Below, piece after piece: positions 55,296 through 64,000 of a DNA stretch of 64,000 bases. The notes below the pieces were generated by a model. It ran no database searches. It was given only the letters and a program-made list of their open reading frames with translations, and was not told where the DNA came from. The position numbers were made by a program, and so were the translations under genes. Numbering within the stretch: position 1 is the stretch's first letter; each line of letters begins with the position of its first letter. The DNA is from Mesocentrotus franciscanus (Eukaryota > Echinodermata > Echinoidea > Camarodonta > Strongylocentrotidae), in assembly GCA_037976565.1 (NCBI GenBank), contig CP137670.1, positions 12,920,600 through 12,984,599 on the forward strand. The letters run 5' to 3'.

Positions 55296-56763
55296 CATAG
55301 CTTTCACTATAGGTCCCTCCAAATTTCACTCTTTTTTTAGTTCAGTCTTTTAATTTAATGCATTCAAACAAATTGCTATGAGGCACTTGCTTTCTGTTTT
55401 TTTTTTTCCTTCTTTTCTTTCTTTTTCTGTTAATAGAATCTATGTTTATTTGTGCAATTTGCTTTGCAAAATCATTGCAAAATGTTTAAAATATGTAAAA
55501 TATGAAACGTTAAACTCGAACTGAACTTTCAAGTACAATGGTCTTTGGTTCTTTATAGGGCCTGTTTTATGGAAGCATGCAGGGGTGCATCAATTATTCT
55601 TTTCACAAGTTGTTTTTGTGGTACTATAATTGAGAGTGTTTTTGATTAAATTTGCAATATCTCTTCATAGTAGTACCATTTGAAGCTCAAATTTCATTAA
55701 AGCGACATAGAACTTGTAACATGCAGCACAAAATATGTTTTGGTGAATGGTAGACTGAACGTCTAAAATGACGTTGAAGAAACGTTAATGGCTTATTTCA
55801 AATTTAGGGAAGCAAGAGCTAAATATATAACTTCATACATACACTCTGTGTCCAAAATATATATTTTTGGAATACAAAGCTGCTATCTTTTCCTTATCAT
55901 AACAGAACTAACAGACAATTAGATCCATATCAAAAGAAGAATTATGTTTTGGGGGACAAGTTCAGTTGCCACGTCAGAGCTCACAACCCTAGATATTGTT
56001 TCAGGATGGCTGGCTACAAAAGTGCAAGTTAACCTGGTTGGTTGACCCTCAGAATGCAATGGAGTGTGACCGCATTGCAAAACACAATAGTGGGCTGGTC
56101 CATTATGCCCTGCGGGGGAGGTATCAATCAGTTTTACTTGGATGTGCATGGTTACCATGATGCAATATTTGTTTTAAAGCTCATATTCTAGGACAATAAA
56201 TGTCCATTAATTTGGTAACTACGGCAAGCCTATGCTATTTCGAAGTTGTTCATTTTCATTGCATATCACAAAAATCTTCTAGCTACTGGATATCCTCAAT
56301 TGAAATGTCGAAAAATAGCTTCCTCTCTTTGCCTAGAAAGTCAGTCACGGAGCTGGTCCACTATTTGTGACGTCACGCCCGGGACGAGTATATTCACGTC
56401 CCGGATGTTCCATAGAAAAACATGGGCAGAGAGATACAAATTTCTGCTATTTAGTTTCAAAGTTTAGTTTCATAACTCTATGTAGAATTCTTCACCTTCC
56501 CTAATATTTCATAATACTAATATCAATTCCCTTTTTCAGAATTATGACATAAACAAGCCAACGATGCGCTATTAGTCGATATTTTCACCATGTAATTTTG
56601 TTTGAGTGTGTTGAATTTGGTGAGATTGTTTTCGTGTGCTCGGTAAAGTAGATCCGGTCGTTTGGCTTCGTTCGAGTCTTTCTCGCGTTCGGTCTAGCTC
56701 GCTTTATACATATACACTTTCGATGCACGTACGGTACATATTATATAATTATATCAATTGTTA

Positions 56764-56973
56764 ATGGCTGGAAAGTTTGACGAGAACGATCTTTTTATGG
56801 ATTTTGAAGAGTTTATGGAGAAAGTTGATGAAAGTAATGAAGGAAAAAGGGACGATAGTGCAGACGAGGATGATGGAAGTTGGGAGGACTCAAGTACAAG
56901 TGGGGGAGAAGACGATAGAGAAGTCGGAGAGCAAGGAGATGTCGACGTTCCTGCAGCCGGGGCCGGGGAGTAG
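56764..56973 (+). CDS. Acidic open frame inside the 1.65-kb element
   Basis: From ATG 56764: MAGKFDENDLFMDFEEFMEK, then an Asp/Glu/Ser-rich stretch, ending ..VPAAGAGE and TAG; 69 codons. GC content and codon use are more gene-like than in the surroundings, and a promoter-like TATATAATTATAT lies 15-30 bases upstream. It could be a small protein or the acidic N-terminal leader of a transposase whose later exons are lost. I do not recognise a family. Confidence 0.35.
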   Translation: MAGKFDENDLFMDFEEFMEKVDESNEGKRDDSADEDDGSWEDSSTSGGEDDREVGEQGDVDVPAAGAGE

Positions 56974-57028
56974 CGGCAGTAGCATTTCTGTCCCTTTCGT
57001 TCGTTAGCCTCTGATTTGGGTAGGGTCG

Positions 57029-57060
57029 GCTCCTCTCTTTAGAGACAGAAGCCGACCATA
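57029..57060. repeat. Short hairpin
   Basis: GGTCGGCT and AGCCGACC pair perfectly around an 18-base loop, about 55 bases after the acidic frame ends. It could act in RNA from that frame, but nothing proves it. Confidence 0.5.
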
Positions 57061-57244
57061 GTGACTGCATATATTGCAAACTACTGCTCGCGTCCGAGCA
57101 TTAAACTAATGCCCAAAATACTACATTTTACCCGATGCATATCCGATGCATTTATTATTGTAAATTAGGCCTAGGCTAAACTACATCGGTTCCACTTACC
57201 AGATTGACTGTATGATGCGTTTAAGGGTCTTTTTCCAGATTTTC

Positions 57245-57397
57245 ATCGCCGAAATTGAGCTCCAGGCCATGTTGAAATTCTTGAAGCCGTATTTTAAACT
57301 GACTACGCATGGAGGAAGATGACGTCATCCATTGACAGTAACAGTTTAAAATACGGCTGCAAGAATTTCAACACGGAGCTCAATTTCGGCGATGTAC
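57245..57397. repeat. Foldback insert with about 50-bp arms
   Basis: CGCCGAAATTGAGCTCCAGG...AAGCCGTATTTTAAACTG pairs with CAGTTTAAAATACGGCTGCA...GAGCTCAATTTCGGCG around a loop of about 45 bases that contains GATGACGTCATC. Confidence 0.9.
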
Positions 57398-57998
57398 GTT
57401 TAACAAGCCGCCTAGAGCAGCGGCCTGGTCTTACCTGCCGATTCCGCTCGCTTCACGAACGTTCGTGCAAGAGTCGTATCACTTGCGGATGAATATCGTT
57501 CATAGACGTCGTCCGCTAAATAGAGGAAGCTTGATCTCGTTCAAGTGTGATATATATATTTAAAACAAATATTTAACTGGTTCTGTATCCTTTTTGAGGC
57601 AGTCAAACACATCCATGATAATTACAGTCACAGTTCTAGGCCTATTCGTTTCACAAAACTGCTCCTGTACCTTATCTGATGACAAGATAATGTATATGTA
57701 CACCCGCCTATTCATACCTGCATATGATTTAACCTTATTTTCCAAGCAGTAAACCCGTCTTAAAACTCTACCAAAAAGGATAATGTGAGGATATAAAAAG
57801 AAATCAGCGACTGGAAAACGTTGCTTAGTTATTCTTCATTCAAATAAAAACAGAAAATCTATCACATAAACTCGTTAACAAGAAAAATTCTAAGCTCTAA
57901 CAGGATAGCATTTACGTGGGCATATCATTAGCATTCACTCTCACTCAGCCCATGATCCCGGTCGTGACGTCAAGAATAGAGGACCCGGCAATTCCGTG

Positions 57999-59313
57999 CA
58001 TTTCCGGGTTTCCGACTTCGAGATTTTGGTGGAGTTTACTCGCATAAATTTACTATTCTGAATTTGTTTTGTCGGTTGAACGCCATTTAGTGTTATTCTG
58101 GGGGTTAAAAACTTTCTATTGATGTGATTATCTCAATATTTGGGATTACCCTAGAATTTCACCTTTAAAGTTATTTCCAACTTTAATAGAGCCATTTGCA
58201 ATCAAGTAATCAAAGGTTAGGATATTTTTATTATGGATATAGTTTGTGCTGATTTTAGGTTACTAACTATGTATTGCAAAGAGGCCTTTCACCTAGAATA
58301 TATGACATGTACTTTGGGGTCAGTTGCTCTGTGATAAAACGCTACATCTAACCCTAACCGTGACCCTAAACCTAGCCTAAAACCCAATTGTACCTCTACC
58401 CCTAACACTATATTCTGATGAAATAAAGGCCAGTGCAATTGTCGACAGAGCACCCTAATACTCATTTTCTAGTAATTTTGAAATTGTTTTTGAAATATTT
58501 GAAATATTTTGAATTGGACAATGAAGTAGACCCATGATCGCCCAATGATACACAAGAATTGCATTTAAAGTCTTATTGAATTATGGCATTAAAATTCAAA
58601 ATTTTAAAATGTTCTGTTATTTCTGTAAAGACATTTTAATTCAGGAATACTTAAAAAGCTAGATATATGTTTGAATAAACAAATTACATTACAAATACAT
58701 TTTCACAGGGTGAATCACTTGAAAAGTGTTTACATATCGTTTCCTTGTTCCAATTTTGTATATTTGATTAAGGAAGGACAAGGAAATACAATTTGCAAAC
58801 ATAGTTAATGCTCTTCATATTCATCATGCAGTGTAAACAAAAGTCTGCCCAATTTTCCCTCATGTCCTGAAATATCTATACATGTATTTAACACTGGCCT
58901 CATGCTAACGAGCGAATTGCAATCACAGTTAAAGCTAATCTTGAGCTCTGGTATGGGAATCGTATGTCAAGAGAACTTCGGTATAATTCATTCTGGATTG
59001 CTTATCCTGCTGTAGATTGATTGTTTGAACCAGTAAAATAAAAACAACCTCACAAAAACTTGCTGGAAATCATCTTCAATAAAACCACAACTCTCATTTG
59101 CACTGAGTGACCTGTGTTAAGCACATGGTGTCGGGCCTACTTACCTTGATTTACTTAATATCTTTCTATACTCATTACTCAGCCCCTACACAATTTCTAC
59201 CAAAATCATTTGGCACATGTCATTTATTTGTTATCTTAAACATTCAGTGTAAGTTTTGTTGGATTAATTCTGTGAGAATTTATTTTATATCATTACCAGA
59301 ACTCAAATTATCT
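57999..59313. other. No gene recognised (intron 17)
   Basis: AT-rich; a few degenerate CCTAA hexamers at about 58350-58385. No exon-like stretch. Confidence 0.4.
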
Positions 59314-59509
59314 TTAAAGCCTATCTGCGCTAGTTTAGCCAGGAGGGATTAGACCTCCCTGCGTGGTCACTGACAGGCGGTTATCTCATCAAGTCAGCTC
59401 TCAATTAACATAAGAAAAAGTGGATCATGGGGGACCAACAGGTAGCGCTTAGGCATTGTTTGCTATATAGAGGTCGCAAGTAGCTACAAGTAGTGCAGAT
59501 GGGCTTTAA
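59314..59509. mobile_element. TTAA MITE family A, copy 5
   Basis: TTAA-AGCCTATCTGCGCTAG at the left, TAGTGCAGATGGGCT-TTAA at the right; both TTAA intact. Confidence 0.9.
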
Positions 59510-60857
59510 TATCTGACGCCACTATCCGCATACAATGGTACTGTTCAAGGATACTGTCAAGGCTTTACTGACATTACACACAAAAAGTGTGTACCCTATT
59601 GTGACCTCAGATATTTGCATATATCTATTGTTTTGAGGAACATTCATTTGATATTTGTGCAATTTCATCACTTCTCGAAAAGGTGCAGTGCTGTAGCTTA
59701 CTCTTGTTTCATCAGGTCTTTGGTTTAATTTACCTTTAGAATGTAAATAGAGGGTCAGCTTCGAGTCCTTCAACTTTTCTAATCAGAATTTTCTTTGACC
59801 TATGGCTTAGAATATACAAAGGACATCAATTATGGTGTTCCCATTATCTTATAATAGTCAGATTATAGTGCTAAAATGGAATAAAATCAAATATTGAATT
59901 ATTCAATAAAGGGACTTTGTTTGAGCTAACATGTAAATAGGAAACCAACTTCAAGACATCGATTTTGTATAATCACAAATTTTCATTACCCTATCATAGT
60001 AATTCTCCAAAAACAAGGTCTCATTAAAGTTACATTAGATGATATTAAATTAGTTATTAAATCAGTTTTGGTTGGGATCTGTTTGTTTGTAAATAAAAGG
60101 AGGAGTTTCTCTGGATTCAAACAATTCCATGCCCTTCATGTATTACTGAAACAGATTTCCAGAGCATTAATTATTGCAACACGCCTAAATACTTTTATTT
60201 AGGCCTAATTTAAGTTATAATTGATGCTATCATATTTAGATGTTGAGTAAAACCGTAGGAAATTAACTTCCTGTCCTTGAGATTTCCAAATTAGAACCTT
60301 CTATGACCTATTACTGAGACAGACTCTCCCAAAACATTTATTTATCAAGGTCAGTTATAGTAATTAATGCTATTGAATTAGACATTCAATTATCAAATAA
60401 TGCTTGTTTATTTGACTTTGGTTAATCTGGGATAGGGGGTTTTGTATAGAGAGTTGTTTTGAAGCATTCCAGTCCCTCTCTGCTTAGGTGACCAAGTGGG
60501 AAGCTATTTCCCCCACCCACAATAAAGTGCACTGGTCCGTGGTTGATGCCTTTGTCCTGTGTCAAGGATAGCTGTGGGTGGAAGGTTCCATTGTACAATA
60601 CAGGGTCATGGATGAGGGATTATTTATAATTTATCTGATGGGTTGGTCTTTTGTCAAGAAAAGACAACATGATGAAAAGATAAAGAACACTGGATGATCT
60701 GCTTGTTGCAAGTGCATTAAATTGGAACCATATTAGCCTACATACAGGCATTAATGGGACTGTATCGCTTTTCAGGCCTTAAACATAGAATGTCATGCCT
60801 TGTATGATATACATGTACTACTAGAGGGTAACATTATATTTTAATTGAACTTTTAAA

Positions 60858-61240
60858 GAGAAGATTGAGTTCTGGGGAGAGGTGAAACATAATTTATGAG
60901 CATTTTCATTGTTATATTATGCAAGTGTAGAAGAACATAGAGAAAAAATGTTCCCTGAAAAGCATGGCTCTTCAAATGCCTTCATATTCTAAGTATGACA
61001 TGTAACGCACGGCTTAAAATGAGGACCACATGTTCGTGTAGTCCCATATATATACATCTTTCTAGTGCTTGTTACTTTAACCAAGGCTGGGCCAAATTTC
61101 GTATCATTTTGATGATTCCAGAATCTTGCAGTACAAACCAATACTTACATGCTACACGATCAACTTTTTCTGATCGATTCCACACCTTTTCTTTCGCAAT
61201 GCAATCGCATGACCAGAACTCAACTTTATGTTTAATTTGA
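60858..61240. repeat. Dispersed repeat family K, copy 3
   Basis: Same order as 52871-53270 (TGAGTTCTGGGGAGAGGTGA ... GCATGACCAGAACTCAACTT), same orientation, with scattered differences. Confidence 0.8.
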
Positions 61241-61388
61241 CTAAGAAGTGCAAAGTGTATATTCAACACCTGTGTTTTGTAACAAGTCAGTCTCACCACC
61301 ACATTGATATCATCCCTCACATGATGTAGGACCGATTTGATCCATGAAAGCGATCGGTCATATTGACATATATTTACAGTATCGGTAC

Positions 61389-61924
61389 TTTAAAGATACT
61401 ATGTCCCTTTTGCAGCCAACATCAATTCTGTAGAACTTTGCAGGAATTATGAATATGTCATGTATGTCCTATCTGTGAAATTTAAACGTTAGCAGTGTCC
61501 TAATATTCAAATTATGCAAGGAAACCCGTTTACTTGCTAGACTTCACTGTCAGACACTATTGAGTGACTGACTGGCTTTTTTCATCTTTGGTAATAACAT
61601 ACATAAAATGAGCTGTAAAGGGTACATGAGCATTTGTCTACATCAATAACCCACTTCTTGTAATGGCCAAAATTAAACTGATTGAATCTTTGCGCAGCAT
61701 AAACGTACGACCATTCGGTACAATGGTCTGAAAAATCAGACTATTACTTACTGGCTCTATAGCTCCTAAGTCGATTCGACAACTAATAGTCGTTATTTTC
61801 CCACTTAAAGACATTTTCAAGCCCCTTTTTTAGGGAAGTTCTAAATTAGTATTGTCTTTCAAATGCCGTTGGAATTTCACCTTTTCATTTTTTGGGCCTG
61901 CAAATGGGACATAGTACCTTTAAA
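61389..61924. mobile_element. TIR element family J, copy 2
   Basis: TACTATGTCCCTTTTGCAGC at the left, GCCTGCAAATGGGACATAGT at the right; full-length inverted match to 22914-23440. Confidence 0.85.
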
Positions 61925-62257
61925 TAATTCTTAGGTTTGATACCTGGCTCGATCCCCGTAATTTGTAACATCACTTTTTTTGTTTATTTTTGTTTTCAAT
62001 TTTCCATAACAATACACCTGGAATGCAGATGTAGAAATTGTGGCTATAGGGTTGCATACATGTTGTTGTTCTGGTGCCATGCTGATATACATATGGAGGA
62101 GCTTTTAGAACTTGTCACTCTCGAAGAGTTGAAACTGTAGAGGGAGACATATAATATCCTTCTTTGAGCTCTTTGAGTGGCTCTTATCGAGTATGTCTAC
62201 TACATGTAAATACTAATACACTAGAATTTTCATGGGACTTCTCACTTGAAGAATATT

Positions 62258-62345
62258 CATTTTATTTATTTATTTATTTATTCATTTATTCACTTATTCA
62301 TTTATTCATATATTCATTTATTCATTTATTCATTTATTCAATTTT
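62258..62345. repeat. (ATTT)n/(ATTC)n microsatellite
   Basis: TTTATTTATTTATTCATTTA pattern over about 85 bases. Confidence 0.9.
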
Positions 62346-62738
62346 ACATTTCTACATGGTATGATCGACATGAGATTTTACAAACAATAGCAGTTGACTT
62401 CAAACAGGTAGTTAAATCATATTTACAGTAATACTGCATGGAGAAACACACAGAGGTTTGGTAAGGCTTGAATTTCATTCTTTTCTTTTCATCCCTGATC
62501 TTTTTCACACAGATATGCAACACTCAAGTGGCATTGCTGTTCCCAAAGTCTCAACCTAACCTTAAGGTGTAGTCCTAGTTGCAATCATTCCAATCTCACA
62601 GTTAGTGATGTAGGCCTAAATGAAAGCCTAATCCAGTGCCTAATCCAGTGCCTATTTAAATCCAGTGCCTAACCAGTATGTAAAGCATACAGTGATTCAG
62701 ATCATTTCAATATTTTTTGTCCTATTTTCTAATTACAG

Positions 62739-62954
62739 AAAGAGAAATACCACACTCATCTAGCAGTGCTGTATCTGGACCAGGTCCTAAAGATGAAGGC
62801 CACCACTGAGACAGTCCCTCGGTTAGACCTGGACCTGGCCCGGTCCAAGCTACGTCACCTGCTTCAAGACTCCTCCATCTATCGGGTCCAGCTCATATTA
62901 GGGAAGGTGAAAGAGACGGACATGTATGCTGAATGTGCAATACTGTATGGAAAG
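62739..62954 (+). CDS. TGFBRAP1: TGFBRAP1 homologue, coding exon 18
   Basis: Codes residues 604-675: KEKYHTHLAVLYLDQVLKMK, then LARSKLRHLLQDSSIYRVQL and DMYAECAILYGK. It is 28.4 kb from exon 17 but continues the family alignment exactly (E.YHTHLAVLYL ... L..LL..S..YRV). Acceptor TACAG at 62734-62738, donor GTATGG at 62955; phase 0. Remaining exons are outside the window. Confidence 0.95.
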
Positions 62955-63110
62955 GTATGGTCACTGCACTTACCATAGCCCCGCCGCAGAAAACTTACCA
63001 TTGATGGTAACTTTGCCTTGATTTGATTGGCTGTTGAGTAATGTTGCCATGGTCATTAATATTGATGGCAAAGTAACCATCAGTGGTAGGTTTTTTTTGC
63101 ATCAGCATCC

Positions 63111-63316
63111 CAGGGGTGATATTCTGAAAACTATGTCATACTTCATGTTAGGAGAAATCATATTAATTACCATAACAAACTGATATTGCACATAATGAAG
63201 ACTTGTTGTTGCTGCTTGGGCAGATACCTTCTTATCCTAATTTTGATTTGTTTTGACAACTAACGTCGTTTCACAAACATCAGAGATAACATAGTTTTCA
63301 GAATACCACCCCAGGG
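63111..63316. mobile_element. Long-TIR MITE, family H-like copy 2 (intron 18)
   Basis: GGGGTGATATTCTGAAAACTATG at the left is inverted at the right (CATAGTTTTCAGAATACCACCCC); it shares the GGTGGTATTCT-type end with 26491-26788 but has a different interior. Confidence 0.7.
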
Positions 63317-63713
63317 TTCTTACTAGTGCCTAACACCCTTGGAGCCAAAACCAAATGCAGGGGATTGCAGAAAAATAATACCAGTGGTAAATCCTCCCGA
63401 CAAGGGTAATGACAGTTGTAACGAATATGTCAAATCAACCTGCAAAATAGCTTTGGCTACCCTAATCACCCCCTCTGATGATGCAAAACCAGGTTTTGTT
63501 CGATTTTGAACAAGGTTGAACAGGTTTCTGCCGAAAAGCATTATACATGTATCTCCTGTGCACTCTGTGTGTCGCATCGTGTGACCAACATGGCCACTGA
63601 ACACCTTGCAACTCAACTACAAGTGGATTTTGGTGGATTTGGAAAGAAATGTGAAAGCTTAAGACACTGAATTCAAATATTTTAATTTGTATGGGACTGA
63701 GGTAGATAGTAAC

Positions 63714-64000
63714 ATCATCATCATCATCATCATCTCCACCATCACCTCATCATCACTTTCTTTATTATCATCATCACCTTCATTATTATCTTTATTATCA
63801 CTCTCATCATCATCCTCATCATCATCTTCATCTTTGTCATCATCATTGCCATCATAGTCACCATCATTATCATCACCTTCATTATTTTTGTTATCACCCT
63901 CATTATTATCATCATCATCATCATCATCATCATCACCACCACCACCACCACCACCACCACCACCACCACCACCATCATCATCACCACCACCACCACCATC
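63714..64000 (+). repeat. (ATC)n/(CAC)n tract at the window end
   Basis: ATC triplets with ATTATC, TTC and CACC interruptions, then CAC triplets running to the last base. Similar in make-up to the intron 16 tract. Confidence 0.95.

Larger units (their letters stand above)
56346..57998. mobile_element. 1.65-kb DNA element with about 40-bp TIRs
   Basis: The left end CACGGAGCTGGTCCACTATT followed by TGTGACGTCACGCCCGGGA matches the reverse complement of the right end (CACGGAATTGCCGGGTCCTC, then TTGACGTCACGACCGGGA). Subterminally, CCGGGACG-loop-CGTCCCGG forms a perfect 8-bp hairpin (56380-56405). Inside are an acidic open frame (56764-56973) and a foldback insert (57245-57397). No transposase catalytic domain was recognised, so the superfamily is unassigned. 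Confidence 0.6.
15064..62954 (+). other. TGFBRAP1: TGFBRAP1 homologue, gene model (3'-incomplete, 18 coding exons)
   Basis: This is a homologue of TGF-beta receptor-associated protein 1, the metazoan counterpart of yeast Vps3 and a subunit of the CORVET tether that acts with Rab5 on early endosomes. Exons at the positions listed below join without frameshift or stop into 675 codons; human TGFBRAP1 is about 860 residues, so roughly the last fifth lies beyond the window. Residues 1-315 match the CNH (citron-homology, beta-propeller) part, with landmark strings LVLCDN, NENPRSG, IIKRVGR and VALDDEFLTVHS. Residues 316-675 match the alpha-solenoid; the DTALLKLYAE motif opens the Vps39_1 segment shared with VPS39. 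All introns are GT-AG. There is no signal peptide or membrane segment, as expected for a peripheral membrane protein. Intron 17 (34295-62738) is 28.4 kb. Identification as TGFBRAP1 rather than VPS39 rests on the start MSVKAFELVPAVER and on exon-by-exon similarity recalled for the family. Confidence 0.95.

Noticed and set aside
58345..58390. Interstitial telomere-like CCTAA hexamers
   Set aside because: Only a few degenerate hexamers (CTAACCCTAACC, then drift); too short to claim.

Overview
The window is animal nuclear DNA: AT-rich, intron-rich, and full of microsatellites, short inverted-terminal-repeat elements and tRNA-derived SINEs. The repeat style (frequent TACATGTA motifs, many small foldback/MITE families, SINE tails ending in a GCGCTATATA-like motif) suggests a marine invertebrate deuterostome, perhaps an echinoderm. 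The organism is an inference. The gene content itself is firm.

Only one intact gene is recognised. A + strand homologue of TGFBRAP1 (Vps3-like CORVET tethering subunit) starts at 15099 and runs off the right end. Eighteen coding exons with GT/AG borders and consistent phases give 675 codons: the N-terminal CNH/beta-propeller region (exons 1-10), then the alpha-solenoid with the Vps39_1-type segment (exons 11-18). The C-terminal quarter, including the Vps39_2 region, lies beyond the window. Intron 17 alone is 28.4 kb and is filled with repeats.

Layout. 1-1640: no gene, two inverted repeats. 1632-6775: two near-identical 2.44 kb tandem units plus part of a third, running into a 500-N gap (6776-7275); each unit holds a tRNA-like pol III cassette. 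7276-10669: no gene seen. 10670-11720: remnant of a THAP-domain gene with an in-frame stop and a transposon in its next exon. 13065-14170: purine tract and an ACGTC-rich tandem array. 15064-64000: the TGFBRAP1 gene with its repeat-laden introns, including an antisense Penelope-like GIY-YIG endonuclease remnant, an antisense LINE reverse-transcriptase tail, about 15 small element families, a higher-order minisatellite and several extreme microsatellites.

The most unusual pattern is that three exons of the gene (4, 9 and 13) each have extra partial copies in the neighbouring intron. Each copy spans an exon edge together with its splice-site region, in tandem units of about 145, 340 and 160 bp. 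In the exon 9 case the duplicated unit carries the same TTAA-flanked MITE at the same site but in opposite orientations.
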